This document shows positions 1 through 38,300 of a stretch of 64,000 nt of DNA, piece by piece; positions within the stretch are counted from its first letter, which is position 1, and the number at the start of each line of letters is the position of its first letter. The translations under genes were made by a program, and so were the position numbers. The notes beneath the pieces are model-generated. The model ran no database searches. It was given only the letters and a program-made list of their open reading frames with translations, and was not told the DNA's origin. This DNA is from Piscicola geometra. Lineage: Eukaryota > Annelida > Clitellata > Hirudinida > Piscicolidae. The DNA is taken from assembly GCA_943735955.1 (NCBI GenBank), contig OX030955.1, positions 1,710,734-1,774,733 on the forward strand. Reading direction: 5' to 3'.

Positions 1-222
1 GTAAATTACCAGAATCTACAGACATCAATAATTTTATGACACCATCGTTTTAAAAAAATCTGTATTTTCTAACATTTAAAATATATATTTTTTTTTCAAA
101 CGTCTGAAGATTTGTGTATTAAACGGTTAACCTTTATATTGAGATCAAAATCTTTAAAAATTCGTTTAGCTACAAGTCTTATCAAACTCTCACTCAAAAC
201 CATCCTAGAACTGGTGATATCG

Positions 223-634
223 ATGGATATTAGAGATGGAGGGGTGGAGGGCGACGCGGGTAACGGTGGGGGTGATCTTTTGCCAGAAGACTTGGCTCCC
301 CAGCCAGATCCTACTGATCCTCCTTTGGAGGAGGAAAGTAGTTCAGATGGTCAAGGACCGATAATTGAATCCGAACCTAAAGAAGTTTTGCCTCAAGAGC
401 CGGTAGAAGAAGATACTCAAACCTCTCCAGAGAATGCTGGAGGTACTGCTGTCGAAGTCGAACCTCCAGAGGAGGAAGAAAAAAAACTATCTGGTGAGAA
501 TTGAGTTTTGAATACATATGAAATCCGCTCTAATTGCTGAAACAAACTGTATCCTTATATTATGTTAATATTAAAATACAATTTTTTTTGTAGGTGGTGG
601 AGGCTGGTTGAGCACCAGTTGGTGGGGTAGATAA
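223..634 (+). CDS. Small acidic protein with Gly/Trp-rich C-terminus (two exons)
   Basis: Exons 223-493 and 594-634 join in phase (G|GTGAGA donor, tttttttgtag acceptor) to give a 103-aa protein. The start is the first ATG of an open frame that extends upstream without another ATG. The body is rich in Glu, Pro, Asp and Gly (DLAPQPDPTDPPLEEESSSD) and ends in GGGGWLSTSWWGR followed by TAA. A disordered acidic N-terminus running into a Gly/Trp motif is loosely like the start of FAM114/NOXP20 proteins, but the protein stops where those continue, so it may be a truncated relative or unrelated. A possible AATAAA lies at 684-689. Function unknown; the splice model is fair, the family link weak. Confidence 0.5.
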
Positions 635-1103
635 AAGCCTAAGGTTTTATCCAATTACTAATTTCATTTATTGATTGATAAACAATAAACCAACTCAACA
701 AATGTTTTTCGAAAATTATTTTAAAATAAAAACGAAAAATCTAAATCGAAAGGTAGATAGAAAAACTAAAAGTTAACTTTGAAATGACGTCAGAGATGTT
801 TGTAAACAATAAAACTACAACATCTTGAAAGACTGTTTAATAACAGCATGCATTTTTCTTTCTCAATGTTTGGTCTGACGCTTTAAGAGTCCTTTAGGGC
901 AAATCCGGAAGGGAATCTTTCTGACTTGGTCTCACTAATTTGAATAATGCTTTGACTAAGGCATAAAAAATCACTTTTCCGATATAAAACGCGCTTATAT
1001 ACAAACATACGCACTACTACATACACCTACACAAAACTAAAAAATATTCACAAAAACAGCAATGACAATCTTGGGAATTTTGTTCACAACTAAAGAATTC
1101 TTA
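635..1103. other. Non-coding gap
   Basis: AT-rich sequence between the acidic small gene and the broken minus-strand frame. Apart from the candidate polyadenylation signal near 684 nothing gene-like was seen. Confidence 0.4.
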
Positions 1104-1587
1104 TTAGTTCCAAACCTGCCTCTTCTTCTCATCAACATCTTCTTCTTCGCCCTCACCAGAGTCCTCATCGTCCTTCTTCTTTTCCTTCAACCAATCATCC
1201 ACAAAACCTTTTCCAGCCACGCATGCAGCCTCTTGGAGTGGAGTGTCTATCTCCTGCTGAGTCAAGACGCATTTATCAGCAGCCTTACTCTCTCCTATTT
1301 CTTCCACAAATTCGATCTGCACTGTTTTGCACTTCTCAACCTTTCATACTCAATCTTCTATTTCCTCTTCAACAGATGGTCCAGGTTCAACAAACAATAC
1401 TATTTCACCCTACTGCCCACACCAGCACCATCCACCTTCTCTTCCAACAACAATCTCAACGTACCACCGTTCATCCTCCAGTTTCCATGCACACCTCGCC
1501 TCAAAGTGATTCTCACCAATTTACTCTTTCTTTTTCTCAAAGGTCTCTTTCTCGCTTTTGTCACCAGGAATGTTTTCAAGGTTGAGC
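1104..1587 (-). pseudogene. Coding-like frame interrupted by in-frame stops
   Basis: One minus-strand frame reads as charged, protein-like sequence for about 160 codons with no frameshift. It begins near ENIPGDKSEKETFEKKKE, passes through ENHFEARCAWKLEDERW, GEIVLFVEPGPSVEEEIED and KCVLTQQEIDTPLQEAACV, and ends in a Lys/Glu/Asp-rich tail, VDEKKRQVWN, then TAA. It is broken by TAA after KKKE, by TAG, and by two closely spaced TGA codons. All three stop codons occur, which argues against a recoded stop. No convincing pyrimidine-rich acceptors were found that would splice the stops out. A recently disabled copy of a gene is the simplest reading. The parent family was not recognised. Confidence 0.4.
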
Positions 1588-1899
1588 TTTTAAATTTTAG
1601 TTCAAAGTTTTTTATATAGCTTTTAAAAAAATTTAAATTAAATTTTATTTATATATATAATGATTTTGAGTATATAAGTGAGCCTTAAGCGGTTAGAATT
1701 TCTTTTTACTTTCTTAATAGTCTTCATTTCTTCAAGCCTCTTCTAGTAGATTATAGGCTAACCACATACTGTATAGCCTATTGCACTCTACTGAATCAAA
1801 CGTTTTTAAGTATAATTTTCCTTGTACTATATGGCATTGTGTGGAACATTCAAGGGCAGTCAAGCTTCTTTTGACCTCATCACTACATCACTATAACAG
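1588..1899. other. Upstream region of the next gene
   Basis: AT-rich. It holds a TATA-like stretch near 1650-1680 and a short ATG frame at 1831 that meets a TAA at 1894, just before a plausible splice acceptor (ctataacag). The first exon of the gene that follows was not identified with confidence. Confidence 0.25.
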
Positions 1900-3570
1900 G
1901 CGCTAGTTAAACGGTATATCCATGACACATGCGACCAGGAAAGCATCAACTGCTACCTGTGTGAGTTCGGGGGCATTCCGATGGGGTTTGAGAGTCTTAC
2001 AACGATCTTCTTCATGGAATTTGTTGGTTCTCTCTTTCTCTGCTGGGTGGTATTTCTGGTTGAGAATTCCAAAAGACGAGTTTCGGTATTCGCCCTATCA
2101 TCACTCACTCGCCTCCTTGCTCTTGCCTTCCAGCACACTTTAGGTGATTCATTGAAATATTGTTCATTGAAAATAAATTTATTATTTATTTTTTAGAAAA
2201 ATATTTTTCAATGGAACAAGTCTAATAATTCGAAAAATCCTTACTATTATAAGTTAATTGAATGAACTTTCTAAATACGCCATGCAACTACTCAAACAGG
2301 TTACAAGCCAAGATACATCTACTTTCTGCCTATTTCTCCACTCAGCGTTTTCATCCACTGCCCTCACAACCTTTTCTCTTTCCAGACTTTAGCAGCTCAT
2401 TTTCTAGGCTGTCTGCTGGGAGCTGAAGCTCTGAAACTGATGTTGTATTCTCAAATTAGAAAAGAACAACTAGGAAAAAAAAAGTTGGTTGAGTCTATCA
2501 TTAGGAATTGTTCGAGTAGTGTGAGCTGTAGCTGCAAAAGAGAATCTCCAGCAAAGTGCTGTAAGTCTGTTCTTCGCACAAGATCGCCTTCAACTCCAGT
2601 TCTAGAAAGACTCAGAGAGTTGAGGTCTACCATGAAGTGTGCCAACCGAAGGCCATGCAAACCATGTCTTTGCACGGCCAAAGAATCCGAAGTAAGCATT
2701 CCTTTCTTAGAATCTCCCCATCCTTCGTGCGACTGCATGAATTCTTCTCCCAAACAAATTAAATACCCTCCGTGCTCAAAAGACAAATCCAGTGAAATAA
2801 ATGTGCCAATCAATTTCACAGACATACCAAATAAACGCCAGTGCTGTTTCAAAAAGTTCTTGCCACGATTCTACCTGGAAAAGTCCAAAAACAACAAGGA
2901 CAGTCAAAGGGAACTGCAACGATGTAGCTCAAGTCGAAAAGAACCTTTGTACAGACATGTGAGTAGTCATCCGAACAGACAACAAAATGACTGTTCACGC
3001 GAACAATCAAGTGGCTTTCTACGCAAAAGATCAGTAGAAATTGCCAAAATGCAACAAAATAAACACTCGTATACATATGCAAACGATTATGAAAACAGAG
3101 AAAGTAGAATAAAAAAGAGTGTTCAAAGAATTGACCCTGTTGAATCTTGTAGAAGATTTTTGCAAGAATTTTCAGACAATGAAAAAGATCAGCACCAAGA
3201 AAAAGATGAAATGAATGGGGAGCGAGTGTCAAGCAGAAGGGAAATGCTGGGAAGTAGGCTGTCGTCTGTGGACGAATGGGTAGAAAAAAACAGCAAAAAG
3301 ACCCAAAACATCAGTCCAATTGAAACTTACAGCCAAGAGTTGCTGAAGCTTGTCTCTAGTAACGAAAGAAAGAAGGAGTCTGAAGGTAAAGCTAGAGCAA
3401 TAAATGGAAAAGAGAAAGATAAAACAAGTGAAGAAAAGACGGAATGGAGAGAAAGTAGAATGAAAAGTAATGATTTCAAAGTGTCTAATCGTTTAAGAAA
3501 GTACAGTAATTTAAAGAACAATACTAGTCGAGATAGTTTGTCTAAGAATAGGCGTTTCCAATCAAACTGA
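1900..3570 (+). CDS. Unrecognised membrane-segment protein with long Cys/Ser/Lys-rich tail (partial)
   Basis: Two exons fit in phase: 1900-2143 (ends TTA G|GTGATT) and 2300-3570 (acceptor ctcaaacag), about 504 aa plus an unseen N-terminus. The first exon has a hydrophobic segment, FFMEFVGSLFLCWVVFLVEN; its Glu-Phe-x-Gly pattern recalls the start of aquaporin helices, but no NPA motif was found, so that link is only a suggestion. A second hydrophobic stretch, TLAAHFLGCLLGAEALKLM, precedes a basic, Cys-rich tail with pairs such as CSCK, CKPCLC and CDC. Two tail blocks resemble each other: DPVESCRRFLQEFS near 3133 and SPIETYSQELLKLVS near 3313. An in-frame 39-bp pyrimidine-rich stretch ending in CAG (about 2347-2385) may be a tiny intron or coding. 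Confidence 0.5.
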
Positions 3571-4210
3571 ATTCCTTCAAACAGAACAATATTTGTTCAA
3601 TTCTTTCAACAAAACTATTGTTACTAAAACTAAAACTATTCTTAAAAATCAAGACTTAGCACTAAAATTTCTCACATAGTCTAATGATTTTAAATGGTTG
3701 CGAGCTGGTACAAGTTTTTATCTTTGATAAACTGTACTTTCTTATGTATCTCTTTTCGAAGCATTAAGCTCAACATTATATAGACTAATTATTTGTCCTT
3801 GTATAAAGTTATTTTATTTTAATTAATTTACCAGCTTATAATTAATTACTTTTTTTTTTTTAAAGTTTAAAGATGGGGCAGATTTTTAAACTTAAGAGAC
3901 AGTTTCGTAAGTTTTTTGAGAATGCGTGGAAATTCTATTTCAATGTAGTCTTTCAAAGTGTGTATTCATAACATGATTTATTGATTTTTCATAATCTTTC
4001 CCACGCTGAATTGAAACAGCGTGGTGAATTCTAACTGAGACGTAATAGGTAAGTATCATCGCTTAATACTTCATAAAAGTCCATTTCAGAAATTGGTGCT
4101 TGCTTGTGCTAGCTTGTTGAGAGTTAATCCAGTAACATTTTTTCTCTAGAAAAAGATTAAAATTTAATTCTTATCAATTAAAGATATAAGAATTAACAAC
4201 CATACGATAA
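3571..4210. other. Intergenic, AT-rich
   Basis: Downstream of the Cys-rich ORF and upstream of the CAP gene. No ORF or repeat structure stands out; it presumably holds the 3' end of one gene and the promoter of the next. Confidence 0.4.
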
Positions 4211-6261
4211 ATGAAGGCGTTTTTATTGGTGACGATTCTGGCGTGCTTCTTGTCCTTAAGCGAGGGCATCAACCAGCTGAAGCGAATTGAGATCATCGGA
4301 ACTACGAACAAGCTGAGAAGAAAAGTCCATGCTGGTGACATGAACTACATGGTGTGTTTTGCGAACACGGTTTACCTTGTTGTTGATGTCGGAAATTTGG
4401 ATTTAATTTGGGTGTTTGGGGTGATTGGTGGTTTGCAAAACTTCGACTACTCATTTGCAACAAACTCAGATATGGAGTTTCAGACTCGAAAACATGGCTG
4501 ATGACTGGGCCAAGCAGTGTATTTATGAGTATGGCTGGAACCCCGAGAAAGACAAAACACCATGGGACCACATTGGTGTGTTCATGTAGTGCAGTTGAAG
4601 GTCGCTTTCAGACTAGTGACTTTGATTTGGTGGTTTTAATGCGATGTCTTAAACTTAACACTTTTAATCTAGTGAGCATTGCTTTTTTTATAAATGATTA
4701 TACGTTTTATTTTGTCATTTGATTATAAAACAATCACACTAGGTCAACTGATCTGGGCCGGAAAAGTGCATAACTATAACATCAGCAAAATTTTCCAAGA
4801 TTGGTTTGATTGTCCCAATCACCCGGTCAAAACCAAAGATAAGTGTCCGAGCAGAAGACAGGTTAGACGATAATAGTTCCCAACATTTATCATTGTATTT
4901 AAAACTAATTTTGGTCTTGAACTATGATGAAATGCTTAACAAAATCAATATTTTTGCAAATCCAACTGCCTTGCAGCTATTGCATGCAAATACTGAAATG
5001 ATGGCTTGCGCTTACACCTTTTGTCCGAATCTCATCAACTACGACAGCAACTCTTTCTTCTTGACATGTTACTTTAGCGAGAGGTGAGAGATGGGGGGGG
5101 GTAGTGTGATAGGAGAGGGAGAATAAGAATCTGTGAATAAAATAAATATGGGAATTTAAGAAGTTAAGGTTTTTGTTATATTATTTCTCCCCCAAATGCT
5201 AAAAGTGCATGTGTCAAAAATACAAATGCAGTTTTTTTCTCAATTAAATTCTTCTAAATCACTTTTTTGAAAGTCAATTAAAATAGGATTTAGATTTAAA
5301 AATAGGCTTGAAAACTAAAGCTTAAATAATCAATTTAATCGCTCTATGACGCTTCAAATCCTCGTTCACGACATGAAAACGGCAATACGACCAAATAGCA
5401 CGGCTAATCATACCGAAAACTTAGTGCATGCAATTACGAAGCTCACACTGAAACCATAGAAGCCTAATGTCAAGTCTGAAAATGAAGTAAATTCGCCAAA
5501 GCGGAAAACATCGACCTTTGGTAAACAGCTTCTTGTGTGAGTTCGTTTGGAGACAAAGTAACAAAAATCTTCATGGCAATTATTGACTATTTATTTAATT
5601 TTCACGGTCATAAAAAAATTTAAAGTTGCGTATTTGGAGAATATGCAACTTTATTTTATATCAAACAATAAAAAACCGAACTTTAAACGAAATAACTTCT
5701 TTTTAAAACTTAGGTTTACACTAAACAAAACATTAAAAACACCAAAACATCATTCCAATCTCAACTTAACACCACCTTAACACCTTCATGCATCAACTGC
5801 GAACAACGCCTTCAAAAACACTGCCACAGGGACTTTGCCCACATGTACGCGTACACCCCTGGAGAACCATGTTCTAGATGCCAGAGAGGCTTCGATAAAT
5901 GTCGCGATGACTTGTGCCGTAAGTGCTATGGATGGATGAATGGTGGAATGGATGGTCGAGTAGAATCAGTGGGGAGAAAACGTAGGAATTCGAGGTTAGT
6001 TGAGAACAGAGTTCTGGAACGAGATTTGGGCGTTGGAGCAGTCTTGCTGTCGAGCGCTTGTCGTTTTTATCACTAGAGTGGGTTCGATTCCTACGATCCA
6101 GAAAAGCCTTGTATTTTCTGGGGAGAGAAAAAATATGAAAATTATATAATTTGAATTAGAGGGTGGGATCAATTGAAACACTCGGATTGATTATGCATTG
6201 AAAAGTTATATTTTTTTCTCCAGTCATTTCAGATTATAAGATTGGGAACCTCTACAACTGA
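4211..6261 (+). CDS. Secreted CAP-superfamily (CRISP/Antigen 5/PR-1-like) protein
   Basis: Six exons join in phase: 4211-4351, 4470-4575, 4743-4861, 4977-5083, 5830-5918 and 6233-6261, giving 196 aa. A signal peptide (MKAFLLVTILACFLSLSEG) leads. The CAP core follows: KLRRKVHAGDMNYM, then WSFRLENMADDWAKQC, WDHIGQ, NTEMMACAYTFCP and FLTCYFS, ending in a short Cys tail, GEPCSRCQRGFDKCRDDLC. These match the order of CAP motifs in CRISP/venom-allergen-like proteins, which are extracellular disulfide-rich proteins. The usual HYTQ of CAP motif 1 reads SRRQ and the usual GEN reads GQL, so the metal-binding His/Glu cluster is incomplete. Most donors are good (GTGTGT, GTGAGA, GTAAGT); GTTAGA after exon 3 is weak. 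The tail is shorter than a full ICR domain. An AATAAA is at 6376. Confidence 0.85.
6013..6103 (+). repeat. tRNA-derived (SINE-head-like) fragment
   Basis: A complete tRNA-like T arm lies at 6078-6094: GTGGG / TTCGATT / CCTAC, with a B-box match GGTTCGATTCC. It is preceded by GAGCGCTTGTCGTTTTTATC, which resembles the D-arm end and anticodon arm of a tRNA. TTCTGGA at 6012-6018 is the exact complement of TCCAGAA at 6097-6103, like an acceptor stem. The A box is degenerate and the anticodon arm pairs poorly, so this is more likely the head of a tRNA-derived SINE or a pseudo-tRNA than a working tRNA. It sits in the last CAP intron. Confidence 0.35.
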
Positions 6262-6375
6262 AGATCTCTTCCTTCTTCTGAGCAAGATGTTGGGAAAATA
6301 GTTTTAGTTGAAAGAACTAAGATTTTAACATTAATTTTGAGTTAAAATTGAAAATCTATTATTGTTTTTATTTGT

Positions 6376-6381
6376 AATAAA
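6376..6381 (+). terminator. Polyadenylation signal AATAAA, CAP gene
   Basis: A canonical AATAAA hexamer about 115 bp downstream of the CAP stop codon. Confidence 0.5.
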
Positions 6382-8163
6382 CTTTAATTTAAAGTTGTGA
6401 AAATTATAAAAGAAACTCGAATATTTTTCTAGTTATTAAATAGCAAATTAAAATGTTTCACAAACTTGTTTATTCAATCGACGGTTAAGCGCTAGTTGAT
6501 AGCGATTTGTACATTACAGAAATATATTTTCATTGATTACTCATATATTGAACTAAAATTCTTAATAACCAAAAATCGATAACGTCAATAATGCCATTCA
6601 AATGAAGGAGTCGAACTTAAGTAATACAATGCAAAATACAATTACAACTGGAAATAATACTTTATTTTAAAATACATCACAATTGAAAATAAAAATGCCG
6701 TTTAAAGAGCATCTGCCCAAGACCAGAATTTATATTCGTCCTTCGATCTTTCTAGAGTCCGAGAATGCCAAGCGATGCTCACAGACTTTCAAATAGTCTT
6801 CCAAGAATTTATAACTTTAATCTATGAAATATTTTTCATGAACTCCTATTTTAAGTAGTTTTCAGTAATCTTGACTTTCATCCTCCCCACTACGGTGACT
6901 TCTCTGGACTGCTATCTATTTTCTCCTTTAGGATTCCAGTTGAATACTAGTTTAAATTTAAACATGACTATAATAGGAGCACACAAAACTTTTCGAGGTA
7001 ATATTATCAAAACTATTTTTTAAGGATGATCAAACATTTTTCGCATAATAACTTAAATCAGTACAAACGATTAATACAATGCTTTATTGCTCAAATCTTA
7101 GGAATACAGCGGTATATAAAGAATGAAAACTGTCCTTACAGTACTCCGAGAAGCTTCGAGGAGATCATTCATCTGTGAATTCATATGCATCCATTCATGC
7201 TCTTCTCTATTAATTCCTCCATCAAACCACTCGTTCATAGACTCATCTTACGATTGATATGCAACCATGCGGCATGCTCAATAATCAGTCGAGCAGTATA
7301 TCGTAACAATATTATGAAGATTCCGTTATACCAAATTCAAAAGTATCATAAAGTATCAGAAATATAAACTCATCAAGATTAGAAATTATTAATCGGTGAT
7401 CAATAGTTGGAGACGCTGAGAAGAATGGAAAGGAACGATGATGTCACACGTGTGGTACTAAGGACCATTGGTCCTTCAATTAATTTAATATTAGACGTTC
7501 AGTAATGGATACAAGGGAAAGGGTTCTATTAACGAGTTGTATTGTAGAAGAAAACCAAAAAACTGTGTAAGCCTTTGCAGCATGGAATGGATGGCTGGAA
7601 AGAGAATATCGATAAACAAATATGTCAAATAAAAAATAAAAAAAGGTAAAACGAAAATGGAGGAACAAAATCAAGGAAATAGATACATAAAGTTTGTCAA
7701 AATGTGATATTCAATTTAAAGCTATAAGCAAAATTTAAATTTTAATGGTAAATTAATTAGGAACGTTTGGTAATTTTGCGACGAAGCATCAATAAGCACT
7801 TGAAGCTTTGAAACGTTAAAGCAATCGAACAGCGGCGAGGTTCCCACTACAATGTCACAGTAACAGTTTAACCAACTCTAAAAACATTACGACACACCAC
7901 ACCACACTGTTGCTATTTTACGTACATTAACATAACCAGCATGCAGTTTATTCGAGCTGTTGTCTGAACTGTTTTGGTTAGCGATGTGTGATTGCAAGTG
8001 TTATTGCTGTACTTTCACATCGAACTTTTTACTGCTGTGAACTTAAAGAGATTGCCTTAACTTAGTAAACGTTTTAAAGTTGTGAAATAAAGATCAAGCT
8101 CAAAATGAACACATTGTCAGCAACAACAACACTACTAATTCCACTATCAACAGCAAAGCAACA
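6382..8163. other. Intergenic and 3' UTR of the dopamine receptor gene
   Basis: AT-rich with no supported coding region. The convergent CAP and dopamine receptor genes both end here. A minus-strand AATAAA (plus-strand tttatt at 7947-7952) lies about 210 bp past the receptor stop and could be its polyadenylation signal. Confidence 0.4.
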
Positions 8164-35392
<27,229 letters not shown>

Positions 35393-38300
35393 GTCTTCAT
35401 AAACATCTTTTAGGAAGTTTACCGTTCATCATTGGTTTGAAAAATTTGACGTGTGTGTGAGAAAATTGAGTTTGCGAGTCATTAATTATTTTTTTGTCTT
35501 CTAATTATCTCTTGCACACCTGAAGGATTATTTGAATTGAGTTTGGAGTTATGTTGCTTAAATGGAGAATAAAACGCTAGAGAAATTTTCTATTCAGAAA
35601 TTTGAATTTTAAATTGTATTACGTTTCTCAAAAAAAATTTTACGCCATTTTTTTAGTTATGTAATGAATGTATTCTTTTCAAAGACACACGCATGCGCTA
35701 GCAGTACCCACGTGATTAATGGCTCGACTTTAAATCATGGGCAAGGTCTAGTATCCCTTGTTACCAACAAATAAGCATCAGAAACATACATCTGAAAGGC
35801 TTTCGAACAGCAGTAATATATGTTCGAGAAGGTTTTAAGTGGCGTTAACCTAAACAAATACACTTCAAGACCAGGCTCTGAATGCCTTTTGAAAAGATTT
35901 TATTTGTCCCATTCTGTTCACTTTTGGATTTGGTCCGCTTGTTGTGGAAAAAGTGGTATTACGAAAATATGTGAACTTCAGTTTTTATCAAGATTCCAAA
36001 CAGCTCTATCCTCAAGAGACGCTAAATCGTTATCTTCATCACCCTCATCGTCATTATTATCATCAGCATCATCAGCATCGCATTCAGCAGCAACAAGAAG
36101 TGCAGAAATAAATATAACCTTTTCGAGATTATTGTGAATACCTAATACTTCTCCATCCCCCTCTTCTTATAACTTCATTCACGATTTTCAAATATTATTT
36201 TTTTGCCAAGTTTTCAAATACCAAAATTTTTATTTATTCTATAAACTGTAAACCTTATAATCAGACCGCACACAATCACGAACTACGTAAAGCACCATGT
36301 ATAAGACGCACTTTTTAACCCATAAAATGAAATCCATAGAAACAACATCATAAAAATAACACAATAACATCTTCAAAGTAAATTGCGACACAAATAGTCT
36401 CAGACAAGTTGAAATTATTAGAATGACCAATCTCACAGAAAGAGACTAATTAATGCTAAAGACATATTCACATGGTTTTCTAACCGCCTAACTGTCTTGC
36501 ATTTATTTGACGTTATTTCAATACAAAATAAAGATTTTGAATGACGTAGATTTTAGAATTAGGAAAGAATAAACTGGTTTAATTTTTCTGTAAAATCTTC
36601 AAGTTTTTCTTATTATTTTTAGTACTTTAAAACGGGGTGCGTCCTATACATAGTGTTTTACGCTTATTTATATTTGCGTATTCTTTCTAAGAACTTTCGA
36701 CGAAACGCATGCCGTCTCTTGGCATTTTCCTGTTGCTATTTGTCGTTCAACCGCATCTTGTCAAGATCTTAGACTTCCAACGCGTCATTTTTTTAAAATG
36801 AAAACATTGTTTCTTCAACTTTTGCTTATCTTGTATATCATTTTTTTCTGTTTTCTAAATTTTTCTGATTGCAAATCTCTATGCTTTTTAATTCTTATAA
36901 AGTTTTCAAATCCAGTGCAGCACGTATTCCTCTATTGGTTTTTCTGGCGTTTTTTCGTGTTTTCAAAATATATTTTAAGACTTTCCCTTTGATGTTATTG
37001 CTTCAAAGAATACTTTTTATTTTCTTTTTAAACAGACTAGGTAGCTAAACAAATTAAATTTGTATTCAAAGGTTTTCTTTGAACAGCAAGAATTTCGCTA
37101 AAAAAAAAGTAACATAAGACTCGCATCACCTAGAACTCACTTCATTTTGAATTATCCACATTCGGAACTAGTTCATAATAATATACTTTTTTTGAATTGA
37201 AAAAATTTCATATAGGTTTAAAAAAATTTTTTAACTCAAATTCTAATTTAGATAATTGATTATAGTGAAACTAGTTCTAAATGAAGACTTCCAGAAATAC
37301 AGTCTGGAAACAGTCATCACGTTTCCCCACTCATCCAATCGTCTAAAGTTTTTCTAAACATTCGAACTGTGGTTTTCAACTTATCTTTTGAGTGGCATGA
37401 GAGAAAGTGAACATGATTCAGAGATACACAGAAAATGAAAGTTCTGTAATTGTTAGTGAGACTTGAATTCCCCCGTCGAAAGTTGAATGTCATTTCTTCT
37501 AAGTTTTCAAAAACTCAAACATTATTAAAAAACAAATGACATCTTAAACAGACAACATTACCACATCTACAAACAAAGCTCAAACAAAAACCTAAATGAA
37601 ACACCATACATTTCCATACATTTCCATAAATCAAAATATAGAACGATTTTTACGTCATTCACCATTCAAAACTTAATTTTTAAATTGCCTTTTAAGAGAC
37701 TTCTGACGAGTTTAAAAAATCTTTGAATTATTTTTTTAGTAGTTTTCAGTGCCCAATTTTAAACGTCATCTTTTTTTTAGAAAAACATTTATTAAATTGA
37801 CTTCCAGCACCCGGCGATTCTCCATTTTTATAGTGATGTCGTCTAAAGTGGAGTCTCAAGCTGGATCGCCTTTACACCCTTCAATCTTGCTCTTCATTGT
37901 GCCGTGTGCCAGTGTGTATTATTGTGTTTTAAATAACAGTCTTGCAAGGGGTTTTAGTACTTTGGGTTGGGGTTAGAGTTCTGTAAAAGTAATTGGTTCT
38001 TATTGAGTGCCTTGCATGCACTTGTCGCTCATACTTACAGATAGGCATCGCCAAAGACATTCATTATTTGCCGGTCAATTATGATCTTTTTAGTTCACAT
38101 TTTTAGTGTTTTTAAACCACTATTTTATAGCTTTTACGGACTAATTGAAACATGTTAAAGTTTTACTGTAGTTTGTTCAACATACTGAAAAGCAAAAAAT
38201 TGAACCTTTTCTTCACTTCATTTTTTACTGAACTCTTTTTTATTAACAATAACAAACAAAGGAAATTCATTTATTAACTGCTCTTTGAGTCTTTTGTGGT

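Noticed and set aside
36798..36992. Hydrophobic ORF beginning MKTLFLQLLLILYIIFF
   Set aside because: The start looks like a signal peptide but the rest is equally hydrophobic Phe/Leu/Ile, as expected of AT-rich chance sequence; no TATA or polyadenylation context.
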